64,000 nt of DNA from Burkholderia lata (GCF_000012945.1 NC_007510.1:248001-312000); one strand, 5' to 3'. Shown: positions 1 through 8,492, counted from the stretch's first letter. Numbers and translations are program-made. Notes: generated from the letters alone by a model not told the origin.

Positions 1-79
1 CGGCGCGGCCCGTCTTCTCGCAGACGAGCAGCGAGCAGTTCTGCTGGAACGGCGTGACCGGAATGAGCGTGACTTTCAT
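1..79 (-). CDS. MBL-fold metallo-hydrolase, N-terminus only (partial)
   Basis: Minus-strand reading from the ATG at 77-79 gives MKVTLIPVTPFQQNCSLLVC followed by EKTGRA, and the frame runs off the left edge of the window. This N-terminus is typical of the glyoxalase II-like (YcbL-type) metallo-beta-lactamase-fold hydrolases of beta- and gammaproteobacteria. The zinc-binding HxHxDH motif would lie outside the window, so family assignment rests on 26 residues. The family cleaves thioesters such as S-D-lactoylglutathione; the substrate here is unknown. Confidence 0.7.
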   Translation of the reverse strand, partial: MKVTLIPVTPFQQNCSLLVCEKTGRA

Positions 80-735
80 GGAGGCACCGGCGGCTAAAAG
101 GAGCGATTGTACCGGTCGCGCGTGCTGCCTGCCGGTCGCCCGACGCGCGTCGCGGTGCATGCGTCCGGGCATTCCCGGAGCATGTCGATTGTTACGGCCA
201 TAGTGAGAATCAATGGTCCGCAGGGGGTGCTTTTCGGGTTGACCTTTTGGTTTATGTATAATGCGCCCCATTGCGCGTGAATTTCACGCCATTCGCTGGT
301 GTTTCGGCCCCGTTAAAAAGGGGCGTCGGAGGCACCGTCAAGCATCAGCCGCCGGGGAGTCCGGCGGTGTATCCAGCACCGAGCTTTCGGTGCTCACGTC
401 TTGTCCGGCCGGGTGCTGCGCGCCCGCCTGCGGCCCTGCTGCCGCGCCGCCGGATGAGGCCTGTGCCGCCGTTCCTGTGAGTCGGTCGTTTCGACGCGCG
501 CGAACGTGAAGCCATGTTCGATGGCGGCATGTGGGGTCTGGTCAGGCTGTTGGGGACAGGTTGCGCCAGACGTGAAAACTAATCAGGACGGTTGCGGCCT
601 AGACGAAGGCTGCGCCCATGCAAGCCGCCTGCTCGTATCCGAGCGGGGCGTGCACGCATTTGCCGTCCGGGCCGCATATCTGCGCTGTGAATCGGCGTGA
701 TGAAGGAGCGGCCCGAACCAGAAGGCGACACGTCG
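80..735. other. Non-coding region between MBL hydrolase and rlpA
   Basis: 656 bases with no convincing gene. The short open frames here overlap in several phases and match no recognised family. The left part should hold the promoter of the minus-strand hydrolase. From 255 onward there is a TATAAT and a run of hairpins (separate entry). The stretch from about 400 to 700 is GC-rich and shows no ribosome-binding-site-supported frame and no intrinsic terminator. Confidence 0.6.
255..394 (+). ncRNA. Candidate structured RNA or long rlpA leader with perfect -10 box
   Basis: A perfect TATAAT lies at 257-262, preceded by TG at 255-256. The only TTGACC (239-244) is 12 bases upstream, too close for a standard -35. 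Immediately downstream come four hairpins in a row: GCGTGA/TCACGC (275-280/284-289), GCCCC/GGGGC (307-311/320-324), CCGCCGG/CCGGCGG (349-355/361-367) and AGCACCGA/TCGGTGCT (375-382/387-394), all perfect. No known riboswitch core (cobalamin, FMN, TPP, glycine, SAM) was recognised. It could be a 470-base 5' leader of rlpA or an independent RNA; no terminator was found. Confidence 0.35.
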
Positions 736-1344
736 ATGAATTTACGTTTTCCGAGTCGATTCGGGACCATTGCATTGTTTTTTGCGCTGACGGGCTGTGC
801 GGTGCCACCCAGCCAGACCACCGGTAGCGCGAACCAGAAGAACGCCGTCGACAAGACGGCCGCCGCCGCGAAGGCGGATAGCGACAAGCAGCTGAATTTT
901 GATTCCGCGCTGGCGTCGATGCCGGCTGCCGACAGCAAGGACGCGAAGAAGTCGTCGCTGGCGGACGCCGAGCCGATCGACGGCAAGGATGTATCCGATT
1001 TCCGCCAGACGGGCCGCGCCTCGTGGTACGGGCGGGATTTCCACGGCCGCCGCACCGCGAACGGCGAGCGCTTCAACATGAACGCGCTCACCGCCGCGCA
1101 CCGCACGCTGCCGCTGTCGTCGTACATCAAGGTGACGAACGCGTCGACCGGCAAGTGGGTCGTCGTGAAGGTCAACGATCGCGGGCCGTACAAGCGCGGC
1201 CGCGTGCTCGACCTGTCGTATGCGGCCGCGAAGCTGATCGGCCTCGTGCACGCCGGCACCGGCCGCGTGAAGATCGAAGGGCTGTCGCCGCAGGAAGCGC
1301 GCGAGGCACGCGACGAAATGTTCGCGTCGATCTCGGCGAAGTAA
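736..1344 (+). CDS. rlpA: RlpA-family septal ring lytic transglycosylase lipoprotein
   Basis: 202 aa. The chosen ATG gives a classic lipoprotein signal: a hydrophobic stretch ending in lipobox LTGC with the acylated Cys at residue 21, and GAAGG about 10 bases upstream. An earlier in-frame ATG at 697 would add 13 charged residues before the signal and is less likely. Residues 22-92 are a low-complexity Ala/Lys/Asp linker. Residues 93-190 form the double-psi beta-barrel with ASWYG (95-99), TANGE (107-111) and NDRGPY (147-152), whose Asp is the expected catalytic residue for cleaving denuded peptidoglycan at the septum. There is no SPOR domain, unlike E. coli RlpA. An intrinsic terminator follows 25 bases after the stop. 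Confidence 0.9.
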   Translation: MNLRFPSRFGTIALFFALTGCAVPPSQTTGSANQKNAVDKTAAAAKADSDKQLNFDSALASMPAADSKDAKKSSLADAEPIDGKDVSDFRQTGRASWYGRDFHGRRTANGERFNMNALTAAHRTLPLSSYIKVTNASTGKWVVVKVNDRGPYKRGRVLDLSYAAAKLIGLVHAGTGRVKIEGLSPQEAREARDEMFASISAK

Positions 1345-1368
1345 CGCAGCGGATCGACCGCTCATGCA

Positions 1369-1398
1369 AAAGGGCTGCCCTCGGGCAGCCCTTTGTCT
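1369..1398. terminator. Bidirectional intrinsic terminator (rlpA / rsmI)
   Basis: An 11-bp perfect stem, AAAGGGCTGCC (1369-1379) with GGCAGCCCTTT (1384-1394), loop CTCG, is followed by TGTCTTT on the plus strand. On the minus strand CTTTTGC follows the stem, so it can stop both converging genes. Confidence 0.85.
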
Positions 1399-1452
1399 TT
1401 CCGGCACCGCGCGATGCCGGCGCCGGTTTCCCGGTGCCGGCCCGCTCGCGTG

Positions 1453-2334
1453 TCAGTTCTCATCCTTCAGCACCAGCGCTCGCGCATACAGCGTGTTGCG
1501 CGACGCGCCCGTCAGCGCGGCCGCGAGCTTGGCCGCGCTCTTCACCGGCACCTCTTCCAGCAGCAGCTTGAGCAGCGCATCGTGGGCGGTGTCGTCGGCT
1601 TCGCCGCTCGTCGCCGGTGCGCCTTCGACCACCAGCACGAACTCGCCGCGCTGCCGGTTCGCATCGCCGGCGAGCCAGGTCTGTCCTTCGGCCAGGGTGC
1701 CCTGGAACAGCTGCTCGTGTAGCTTGGTGAGCTCGCGCGCGATCAGCAGCCGGCGCGCGGGGCCGAACGCTTCGGCGAGCGCGGCGACGGTTTCGGCGAT
1801 CCGGTGCGGTGCCTCGTAGAACACCAGTGCATACGGGTGCGATACCAGCGCCTGCAGCGCGGTCGCGCGCTGCTTGGTCTTCGGCGGCAGGAAGCCCGCG
1901 AACGTGAACGCGCCGGCCCAGTCGCCGGCCACGCTCAGCGCGGTCACCGCCGCGCTCGCGCCCGGCAGCGGGATCACCGCGAAGCCGGCGGCGCGCACTG
2001 CATCGACGAGCCGCGCGCCAGGGTCCGAGATGCCGGGCGTGCCGGCGTCCGATACGTACGCCACGCGTTCGCCGCCGCGCAGCAGTTCGATCACGCGTTG
2101 CGCGGCTTCGCGTTCGTTGTGCTCGTGCACGGCGACGAGCGGTTTCGAGATCCCGTAGCGGGCGAGCAACTGGCCCGTGTTGCGGGTGTCTTCGGCCGCG
2201 ATGCGGTCGGCGAGGCCGAGTACGTGCAGCGCGCGCAGCGTGATGTCGGCGGTGTTGCCGATCGGCGTGGCGACCACGTAGAGGGCGGCGTCCGGGTAGT
2301 GCTGCGTGTGCGCGAGTTCGAGGAGGGCAGTCAT
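1453..2334 (-). CDS. rsmI: 16S rRNA (cytidine(1402)-2'-O)-methyltransferase
   Basis: 293 aa. RsmI (YraL) 2'-O-methylates C1402 of 16S rRNA in the ribosomal P site using SAM. The tetrapyrrole-methylase fold signatures are present: [12 protein letters not shown] near residue 20, AAEDTRNTG, the glycine-rich [12 protein letters not shown] and FYEAPHR. The end has the HTH-like [11 protein letters not shown] tail typical of the family. Length matches the family (about 285-300). The start ATG shares the tetranucleotide CATG with the divergent yraN start, so the two genes begin on overlapping codons. Its own ribosome-binding site is weak. Confidence 0.95.
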   Translation of the reverse strand: MTALLELAHTQHYPDAALYVVATPIGNTADITLRALHVLGLADRIAAEDTRNTGQLLARYGISKPLVAVHEHNEREAAQRVIELLRGGERVAYVSDAGTPGISDPGARLVDAVRAAGFAVIPLPGASAAVTALSVAGDWAGAFTFAGFLPPKTKQRATALQALVSHPYALVFYEAPHRIAETVAALAEAFGPARRLLIARELTKLHEQLFQGTLAEGQTWLAGDANRQRGEFVLVVEGAPATSGEADDTAHDALLKLLLEEVPVKSAAKLAAALTGASRNTLYARALVLKDEN

Positions 2335-2809
2335 GGCAGGCAATGCGCGCAATCGCGGCGCAAGCGGAACAAGGACGGCATTGTGCCACGCGGCGCCGGC
2401 CCGGCCGGGCGACGGGCGCGGTTTGCCGCGTGCGGGCGACAACTTTTCCGGTGCGGCGCGATCCAAACCGGTCGGCGCGGCGTTCGAGCAGCGTGCGCGG
2501 CAGTTTCTCGAGCGCCGCGGCCTTGTGTTCGTCGCGGCGAACGTGACGATGCGCGGCGGCGAGCTCGATCTCGTGATGCGCGAGCCCGACGGCATGCTCG
2601 TGTTCGTCGAGGTGCGCGCGCGGCGCAGCGCCCGGCATGGCGGCGCGGCCGCGAGCGTGGGCTGGCGCAAGCGGCGGCGCCTGGTGGCGGCCGCGCTGCA
2701 GTTCTGGGCGCGGCACGGCGCCGGTGCCGCGTGCCGCTTCGACGTCGTCGCGTTCGAGGCCGGGCAGCTCGCGTGGCTGCGCGACGCATTTCGTGCCGAC
2801 GATGCGTAG
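2333..2809 (+). CDS. yraN: YraN family protein (UPF0102), nuclease-like fold
   Basis: 158 aa. UPF0102 proteins have a PD-(D/E)xK-like fold; function is not established. The core [13 protein letters not shown]...[10 protein letters not shown], the [15 protein letters not shown] segment and the CRFDVVAFE strand match E. coli YraN closely, including Arg where many homologues carry the nuclease-like Lys. The N-terminal 45 residues are Ala/Arg/Gly-rich and poorly conserved. The chosen ATG has a perfect AGGAGGG five bases upstream, inside rsmI. Gene order rsmI / yraN / diaA / dolP matches E. coli except that lpoA is missing. Confidence 0.88.
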   Translation: MAGNARNRGASGTRTALCHAAPARPGDGRGLPRAGDNFSGAARSKPVGAAFEQRARQFLERRGLVFVAANVTMRGGELDLVMREPDGMLVFVEVRARRSARHGGAAASVGWRKRRRLVAAALQFWARHGAGAACRFDVVAFEAGQLAWLRDAFRADDA

Positions 2810-2935
2810 CCGCGAGCTGTGACGAGATGTAAAGAGTTCGTGCCGGACCCCCGGAGAGGGTGCCGGAGTACGGTAAACTCGCCGCACCCACGATGTCGCG
2901 CGATGCGTGCCACGCGCCCAGTTCACCAGGAATCG

Positions 2936-3520
2936 ATGTCAGTCGAACGTATTCAGCAACATTTCCGCGACAGCGCCGCGCTTCACGCCGAAGCGGCCGA
3001 CGCGCTGTCGCTGCCGATCGCAGCCGCGGTCGACGCGATGTTCGCCGCGCTGGCGAACGGCAACAAGATCGTCGCCTGCGGTGACGGCCCGTCGGCCGCC
3101 GCCGCGCACTACCTCGCCGTGTCGCTCGTCGGCGGCTTCGAGCGCGAGCGCCCGGGCCTGCCCGCGATCGCGCTGGCCACCGATGCGTCGCAGGGCGGCC
3201 TCGCGGGCGCGGTGTCCGCCGAACAACTGTTCGCGCAACAGGTGCGCGTGCTCGGCCAGACCGGCGACATCCTGCTGGTGCTCGATCCGGCCGGCGCGTC
3301 GCCGCGCGTGCTGGCGGCGATCGACGAAGCGCACGAGCGCGAGATGACCGTCGTCGCGCTGACGGGCGGCGACGGCCATGCGGTCGCGGCTGCGCTGTCC
3401 GATACCGATATTCCGATCAGCGTGCCCGCCGTTCGCGCGGCGCGCATCCACGAAGTCCATCTGCTGACCATCCACTGCCTGTGCGACGGCATCGACGCGA
3501 TGCTGCTGGGTGAGGATTGA
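2936..3520 (+). CDS. diaA: SIS-domain protein, DiaA / phosphoheptose isomerase-like
   Basis: 194 aa. A single SIS domain with phosphosugar-binding loop ACGDGPSAAAAHYLAV near residues 45-60. Family members are sedoheptulose-7-phosphate isomerase (GmhA) or DiaA, the DnaA-binding tetramer that promotes replication initiation. The neighbours (yraN upstream, dolP downstream) match E. coli diaA synteny, which favours DiaA. The sequence alone does not rule out isomerase activity. The ATG at 2936 has AGGA eight bases upstream; the frame stays open further upstream but lacks family similarity there. Confidence 0.82.
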   Translation: MSVERIQQHFRDSAALHAEAADALSLPIAAAVDAMFAALANGNKIVACGDGPSAAAAHYLAVSLVGGFERERPGLPAIALATDASQGGLAGAVSAEQLFAQQVRVLGQTGDILLVLDPAGASPRVLAAIDEAHEREMTVVALTGGDGHAVAAALSDTDIPISVPAVRAARIHEVHLLTIHCLCDGIDAMLLGED

Positions 3521-3537
3521 ACGAAGGAGAGCCGTCG

Positions 3538-4335
3538 ATGAATCAAAGCCGCGTCAAACAGACGCTCGTCAGAACCACGCTGCTCGCTGCGCTGACGGCG
3601 GGCCTCGCCGTGTCGCTGCAAGGTTGTGTGCTCGGGGTCGTGGGCGCAGCGGCCGGCGGCGGTGCGCTGATCGCGACCGATCGCCGTACGCTCGGCGCAC
3701 AGACGGAGGATCGCGAGATCCAGGTCAAGTCGCTCACGCAGATCAACAACGGGCTGCCCGACCAGTCGCACGTCAACGTGACGGTGTTCAACCGCCGCGT
3801 GCTGCTGACGGGTGAAGTGCCGAACGATGCATCGAAGCAGCGCGCCGAGGAAATCGTACGCGGCATCAACAACGTGAACGGCATCGTCAACGAACTGTCG
3901 GTCGAGCCGGCGTCGTCGCTGTCGTCGCGCGCGAACGACTCGTACCTCGAAGGGCGCGTGAAGTCCGAGCTGATCGCGACGAAGGGCATCTCGTCGAACT
4001 ACTACAAGGTCGTCAGCGAACGCGGCAACCTTTACCTGATGGGGCTCGTGACGGTCGACGAGGGCAATCGCGGCGCGGAAGCCGCCAGCCAGGTGCCGGG
4101 CGTCGAGAAGGTCGTGAAGGTGTTCCAGTACGTGAAGCCGCAGGATGCGCAGGCGCTGCAGGACGCATCGCCCGCGAACGGCGCGTCCGGTGCGCAGGCC
4201 GCCGCGCCGGCGGATACCGCGACGGTGGGCGCCGTGCCCGACGCGTCGGTGCAGTCCACGCCGCTGCAGCCGCCCGCACCGATCTCGAATTCGTCGAACG
4301 TACACCCGGGCAACCCGAAGGCCCCGTCGCAATGA
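3538..4335 (+). CDS. dolP: BON-domain outer-membrane lipoprotein (DolP/YraP-like)
   Basis: 265 aa. Lipoprotein signal with lipobox LQGC (Cys 30), then a Gly-rich stretch and two BON domains: about residues 60-125 (HVNVTVFNRRVLLTGEV) and 130-200 (NLYLMGLVTVDEGNRG). BON domains bind phospholipid; E. coli DolP keeps the outer membrane intact and localises to division sites. The last 60 residues are an Ala/Pro/Gln/Ser tail absent from E. coli DolP, which is 191 aa. GAAGGAG sits eight bases before the ATG. The stop overlaps the next start as ATGA, so translation of the cytochrome gene is probably coupled. Confidence 0.88.
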   Translation: MNQSRVKQTLVRTTLLAALTAGLAVSLQGCVLGVVGAAAGGGALIATDRRTLGAQTEDREIQVKSLTQINNGLPDQSHVNVTVFNRRVLLTGEVPNDASKQRAEEIVRGINNVNGIVNELSVEPASSLSSRANDSYLEGRVKSELIATKGISSNYYKVVSERGNLYLMGLVTVDEGNRGAEAASQVPGVEKVVKVFQYVKPQDAQALQDASPANGASGAQAAAPADTATVGAVPDASVQSTPLQPPAPISNSSNVHPGNPKAPSQ

Positions 4336-4694
4336 AGAACAGGCAGATGAAGCAGATGAAACAGTGGATGGTGCAGGGCGCCGCGGCTGCGGCGCTCGTG
4401 GTCGGCACGCTGGGCGTCGCGCACGCGGATGTCGGCGATGGCCTGAAGGTTGCGCGCGGCAACGCGTGCATGGGCTGCCATGCGGTCGACCGCAAGCTCG
4501 TCGGCCCGTCGTTCAAGGATATCGCCGCCCGTTACAAGGCTGATCCGCAGGCCGTGGCCAAGCTGTCGAAGAAGGTGAAGGAGGGCGGCTCCGGCGTCTG
4601 GGGCGCCATTCCGATGCCCGCGCACCCGCGCATGAGCGACGCCGACGTGCGTTCGGTGGTCGAATGGGTGCTGGCTGGCGCGCCGTCAAAGTAA
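4332..4694 (+). CDS. Periplasmic class I cytochrome c
   Basis: 120 aa. A Sec signal peptide (Met/Lys-rich start, hydrophobic core, AHA-D cleavage near residue 32) precedes one heme-binding CMGCH (46-50) and a distal Met ligand in IPMPAHP (Met 95). This is the c551/c552 layout of a soluble monoheme electron carrier. Its start overlaps the stop of the DolP-like gene. It is the last gene of the operon and is followed by tRNA-Ala 66 bases later. The electron donor and acceptor cannot be told from the sequence. Confidence 0.92.
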   Translation: MKNRQMKQMKQWMVQGAAAAALVVGTLGVAHADVGDGLKVARGNACMGCHAVDRKLVGPSFKDIAARYKADPQAVAKLSKKVKEGGSGVWGAIPMPAHPRMSDADVRSVVEWVLAGAPSK

Positions 4695-4719
4695 GGTTTC
4701 AGGGGTGATTCAACCCCTA

Positions 4720-4749
4720 TTGCCAAGCGCAGAAACGCGTGTGTATGAT
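4720..4749 (+). promoter_or_regulatory. Probable tRNA-Ala(CGC) promoter
   Basis: TTGCCA (4720-4725), an 18-base spacer and TATGAT (4744-4749) end 11 bases before the tRNA. A small AGGGGT/ACCCCT hairpin just upstream (4701-4718) may separate it from the cytochrome transcript. Confidence 0.55.
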
Positions 4750-4760
4750 GGTTGTCTGTT

Positions 4761-4836
<76 letters not shown>

Positions 4837-4846
4837 ACGAAATTCG

Positions 4847-4883
4847 AAGGGCTCGATCGCGAGATCGGGCCCTTTTGTTTTTG
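4847..4883 (+). terminator. Intrinsic terminator after tRNA-Ala
   Basis: A 12-bp stem (4847-4858 with 4863-4874, one G:T pair) with loop GCGA is followed by TTGTTTTTG. Confidence 0.85.
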
Positions 4884-4948
4884 TGGGTTCACAACGGCAG
4901 GCCGTGCCCGCGCGCCGCGTTTGACGCAGCGGGATAGCTGGTGGCTGG

Positions 4949-5260
4949 TCAGGTCAGTAGTTCGTGCGCGAGCTTGAACGTCGGCACCGACAGCGCGGCA
5001 AACGCCACCGTGATGACCACGAGAATCGCCGTTCTTTTCCGCAGCAGCACGGCGATGACGATCGACAGCACGGAGAACGCGCAGGTCAGCAGGATGATCC
5101 ACCAGAGCGCCGCGTAGCCGGCACCGCCTTCGAAGTTCGACACGTTCCGCGTGATCAGGGTCGCGACATAACCGGCGACGCTCATGCTCGCGGGCAGGCT
5201 CAGCACCGAATACAGGATGAGGACGATGATCTGTCGCGGTGTCGAATCGGGAGACGTCAT
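4949..5260 (-). CDS. Small integral membrane protein, function unknown
   Basis: 103 aa. Three predicted transmembrane segments: about residues 11-34 (IIVLILYSVLSLPASMSVAG), 49-70 (ALWWIILLTCAFSVLSIVIA) and 77-95 (TAILVVITVAFAALSVPTF). An RKR patch between the last two suggests a cytoplasmic loop. No family was recognised. It stands alone between the tRNA and the glucarate genes, so context gives no clue to function. Confidence 0.65.
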   Translation of the reverse strand: MTSPDSTPRQIIVLILYSVLSLPASMSVAGYVATLITRNVSNFEGGAGYAALWWIILLTCAFSVLSIVIAVLLRKRTAILVVITVAFAALSVPTFKLAHELLT

Positions 5261-5386
5261 GGCGAGCGCTATTCTTTCGGATGGACGGGCCGCCGAACCG
5301 TTCGCCTTGCAGGCCGATTCAGGCAGCCGGCAGGATGCGGGCGTTTTCCGCGTTTGGCAACCACCCGCCGCTACCCGCCGCGACCC

Positions 5387-6784
5387 TCACCCTCGCCCGA
5401 AACTCGGCCGCTTAGGATCGTAAGTCCACCCCGGCACGAGATAGCGCATCGCGACCGCGTCGTCGCGCGCCGTACCGCCGACCTCCTTGTACAACGCATG
5501 CGCGGCCTCGACCTGCGCCATGTCGAGCTCGATCCCGAGCCCCGGCCGCTCCGGCACGGCCACCTGGCCGCCGACGATCTTCAGCGGCTCGCGCGTGAGC
5601 CGCGCATCGCCTTCCTGCCAGATCCAGTGCGTGTCGATCGCGGTGATCGTGCCGGGTGCGGCTGCCGCCGCGTGCGTGAACATCGCGAGCGACACGTCGA
5701 AGTGGTTGTTCGAGTGCGAACCCCACGTGAGCCCCCAGTCGCGGCACAGCTGCGCGAGCCGCACCGACCCCTGCATCGTCCAGAAATGCGGGTCGGCGAG
5801 CGGGATGTCGACCGCCTGCAGCCGCACCGCGTGGTCCATCTGCCGCCAGTCGGTCGCGATCATGTTGGTCGCGGTCGGGATTCCCGTCGCGCGGCGGAAT
5901 TCGGCCATCACCTCGCGGCCCGAATAGCCACCTTCCGGCCCGCACGGATCCTCCGCATACGCGAGCAGGTGGCCTTGTCCGCGGCACAGCGCGACGGCTT
6001 CGTCGAGCGACCATGCGCCGTTCGGGTCGAGCGTCGCGCGTGCGTCGGGGAAGCACGCCTTGATCGCGGCGATCGCTTCCATCTCGTCGGCACCGGCCAT
6101 CACGCCGCCCTTCAGCTTGAAATCGGCGAAGCCGTAGCGATCGACCGCGGCCTCGGCCTGCCGAGCGATCGCGGCCGGCGTGAGCGCTTCCTCGTTACGC
6201 AGCCGGAACCACGGGGTGCGTGCCTGCGCCTCGTCGCGATACGGCAGGTCGGTGCGGCCGCGATCGCCGATATAGAACAGATAAGCGAGCATCGGCACCG
6301 CGTCGCGCTGCTGCCCTTCGCCGAGCAGCGCCGCGACCGGCACGTCGAGATGCTGGCCGAGCAGGTCGAGCAGCGCCGCCTCGATCGCGGTGATCACGTT
6401 GTCGAGCCGCAGGTTGATCTCGTGCGGCTGGCGCAGCACCGCTGCTTCGCCGGCCGACGTCACCTCGTGGCGGATCGTGCGGCCCGCACCCGGACCCGCG
6501 CCGGACAGCGCCGCGCGCACTGCGTTGAGCGTCGCCTGGTAGCGCCCGATCGACTGGCCGACCACGAGATCCGTCATGCGCTCGAGCGCGTGGCGGATGC
6601 CTTCGCCGCCCGGCACTTCGCCGACGCCCGTGTGTCCGCTGCTGTCGTCGAGGATCACGAGGTTGCGCGTGAAGTACGGTGCGTGCGCGCCGCACAGGTT
6701 GAGCAGCATGCTGTCGCGGCCGGCGACGGGAATCACCTGCATGCGCGTGACGCGCGGGGTGCCGTCACGGCGGGATTCGGACAT
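5387..6784 (-). CDS. gudD: Glucarate dehydratase
   Basis: 465 aa. An enolase-superfamily enzyme converting D-glucarate to 5-keto-4-deoxy-D-glucarate. The barrel shows [10 protein letters not shown] (the KxK catalytic base, near residue 220), the metal ligands in TLDPNGAW and AYAEDPCG, the NMIATDW strand and the catalytic His in [13 protein letters not shown], all characteristic of GudD. Length is within the usual 440-470 range. The start ATG is preceded by a GGAGCGAACCG stretch. It lies 62 bases downstream of the transporter gene gudP on the same strand, forming a two-gene uptake and dehydration operon. Confidence 0.95.
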   Translation of the reverse strand: MSESRRDGTPRVTRMQVIPVAGRDSMLLNLCGAHAPYFTRNLVILDDSSGHTGVGEVPGGEGIRHALERMTDLVVGQSIGRYQATLNAVRAALSGAGPGAGRTIRHEVTSAGEAAVLRQPHEINLRLDNVITAIEAALLDLLGQHLDVPVAALLGEGQQRDAVPMLAYLFYIGDRGRTDLPYRDEAQARTPWFRLRNEEALTPAAIARQAEAAVDRYGFADFKLKGGVMAGADEMEAIAAIKACFPDARATLDPNGAWSLDEAVALCRGQGHLLAYAEDPCGPEGGYSGREVMAEFRRATGIPTATNMIATDWRQMDHAVRLQAVDIPLADPHFWTMQGSVRLAQLCRDWGLTWGSHSNNHFDVSLAMFTHAAAAAPGTITAIDTHWIWQEGDARLTREPLKIVGGQVAVPERPGLGIELDMAQVEAAHALYKEVGGTARDDAVAMRYLVPGWTYDPKRPSFGRG

Positions 6785-6846
6785 CGGTTCGCTCCTGGTT
6801 CCGGTGATGCACGGGCCGCCGGCTGCGCCGGTGCGGCCCGCGCCGT

Positions 6847-8187
6847 TCATTGAAGCTCGACGCGGCGGATCTCGCCGACGACGAACAGGTAGCAGATCAC
6901 GGCGACGAGCGCGTGCGCGACCACATAGACCAGCGCGCCGTTGAACGAGCCGCTGCGGTCGACGATGTAGCCGATCGCGATCGGCGTCGTGATGCTGGAG
7001 AGGTTGCCGCACGTGTTGAGCAGCGCGCCGCTCAGGCCCGCGATCTGGCGCGGCGCGGTGTCGGCGTTGACGGCCCAGCCGAGCGCGCCGAGCCCCTTGC
7101 CGAAGAACGACAGCGCCATGAACAGCACGACGAGTACGTGCGAATCGGTGTAGTTGCAGACGATCATCGACATCGACAGCAGCATGCCGAACACGATCGG
7201 CACCTTGCGCGCGACCGACAGCGAGCGGCCCTGCTTGAGCAGCCCGTCGGACACGACGCCGCCGAGAATCCCGCCGAGGAACCCGCACACGGCCGGGATC
7301 GACGCGACGAGGCCCGCGTTGAGGATCGACATCCCGCGCGCCTGCACGAGATAGACGGGAAACCACGTGATGAAGAAATAGGTGAGCGCGTTGATGCAGT
7401 ACTGCGCGACGTATACGCCGATCAGCATCCGGCTCTTCAGCAGTGCCTTCACGTGGCGCATCGACGGGCCGCCGTCGCGTCCGCCCGTCGCCTGGTCGAT
7501 GTTGACGAGCGCGCCGCCTTCGGCGAGGTAGTCGAGTTCCGCGCGGTTGATGTTCGGATGGTCCTTCGGGTCGTACATCGTGCGGTTCCACACCAGGACG
7601 AACGCGAAGCCGAGCACGCCCATCACCGCGAACACGGATTGCCAGCCGAACGCGTGCACGAGCCAGCCCATCAGCGGCGCGAACACGACGGTCGCCGCGT
7701 ACTGCGCGGCGTTGAAGATCGCCGACGCGGTGCCGCGTTCGGCGGCCGGGAACCACGCGGACACGATCCGGCTGTTGGCCGGGAACGACGGCGCTTCGGC
7801 CGCGCCGACGAGGAAGCGCAGCCCGAACAGCAGCGCGAACGCGGCCGCGCCGCCGAAGAAGCCGATCGAGCCCTGCAGCAGCGTGAACAGCGACCAGAAG
7901 AAGATGCTGAACGCATAGACGATGCGCGACCCGTAGCGGTCGAGCAGCCAGCCGCCCGGCAGTTGCGCGACCACGTACGACCAGCCGAACGCGGAGAAGA
8001 TGAAGCCGATCTGCACGTGGCTCAGGTGCAGCGCGCGGGCGAGGCTGGGGCCCGCGATCGCGATCGCCGCGCGATCCGCGTAGTTGATCGTCGTGACCGC
8101 GAACAGGACGGCCAGCACCAGCCAGCGCACGCGGGTGCGCCGGGCCGTTGCCGACGCGGACGCCGGCAGCGCTTGAAGCGGATTCAT
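6847..8187 (-). CDS. gudP: MFS D-glucarate/galactarate transporter
   Basis: 446 aa. An anion:cation symporter-family (phthalate permease type) MFS protein with 12 predicted membrane helices. It shows [19 protein letters not shown] in helix 1, [13 protein letters not shown] in the loop between helices 2 and 3, and [20 protein letters not shown] in helices 4-5, as in GudP/GarP. GGAGGAGACAGTC precedes the ATG. It is first in the operon with gudD, which supports glucarate as substrate. Two overlapping palindromes lie 155-193 bases upstream of its start. Confidence 0.9.
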   Translation of the reverse strand: MNPLQALPASASATARRTRVRWLVLAVLFAVTTINYADRAAIAIAGPSLARALHLSHVQIGFIFSAFGWSYVVAQLPGGWLLDRYGSRIVYAFSIFFWSLFTLLQGSIGFFGGAAAFALLFGLRFLVGAAEAPSFPANSRIVSAWFPAAERGTASAIFNAAQYAATVVFAPLMGWLVHAFGWQSVFAVMGVLGFAFVLVWNRTMYDPKDHPNINRAELDYLAEGGALVNIDQATGGRDGGPSMRHVKALLKSRMLIGVYVAQYCINALTYFFITWFPVYLVQARGMSILNAGLVASIPAVCGFLGGILGGVVSDGLLKQGRSLSVARKVPIVFGMLLSMSMIVCNYTDSHVLVVLFMALSFFGKGLGALGWAVNADTAPRQIAGLSGALLNTCGNLSSITTPIAIGYIVDRSGSFNGALVYVVAHALVAVICYLFVVGEIRRVELQ

Positions 8188-8341
8188 GACTGTCTCCTCC
8201 GAAGGGCGGAAGGTGCCGTCGTGCGGCAGGCGCGTCGGTGCGCGCCATTCGTGTGGGTGCTGCCGGCCGGAGGCCGGACACCGTTGCCCGTGGGCAGGGC
8301 GTCCTGGCCATTCTGTCATGTCGAAATTTGCGCTTTCATGC

Positions 8342-8380
8342 CAATTGCTGACTTGATCGATTCAGCAATTGAATCGATCA
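8342..8380. promoter_or_regulatory. Two interlocked perfect inverted repeats upstream of gudP
   Basis: Palindrome 1 is CAATTGCTGA (8342-8351) with TCAGCAATTG (8362-8371). Palindrome 2 is TGATCGATTC (8354-8363) with GAATCGATCA (8371-8380). Both have perfect 10-bp arms and their centres are 10.5 bp apart, one helical turn. As DNA this suggests two dimer sites on one face of the helix, for example for a glucarate-responsive GntR- or LysR-type regulator. As RNA the same bases could form an H-type pseudoknot. No regulator gene is adjacent. Confidence 0.6.
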
Positions 8381-8414
8381 GGCGGGGGCCGCGCCGCTGT
8401 CGCTGTCGTATTTT

Positions 8415-8456
8415 TACCCGGATGATATTGACATTCAATTTATACCCGGATAAAAA
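8415..8456 (+). promoter_or_regulatory. Promoter with paired direct repeats ahead of DUF2239 gene
   Basis: TTGACA (8428-8433), a 17-base spacer and TAAAAA (8451-8456) make a probable promoter. Two exact TACCCGGAT copies (8415-8423 and 8443-8451), 28 bp apart in the same orientation, flank the -35 and abut the -10. The whole segment is bounded by TATTTTTA and TAAAAATA. This AT-rich block in GC-rich DNA looks like a regulator-controlled promoter. Confidence 0.6.
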
Positions 8457-8492
8457 TAGCGACATTCTGATTCCAGCCTGCGGGCGATCACG

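Noticed and set aside
340..400. Possible riboswitch because of the GGGGAGT in the hairpin cluster before rlpA
   Set aside because: The manganese riboswitch (yybP-ykoY) core could not be matched beyond these bases, and rlpA is not a typical regulated gene.
5273..5423. Short plus-strand frames between the small membrane protein and gudD
   Set aside because: No ribosome-binding site or similarity; they overlap the gudD C-terminus in antisense.
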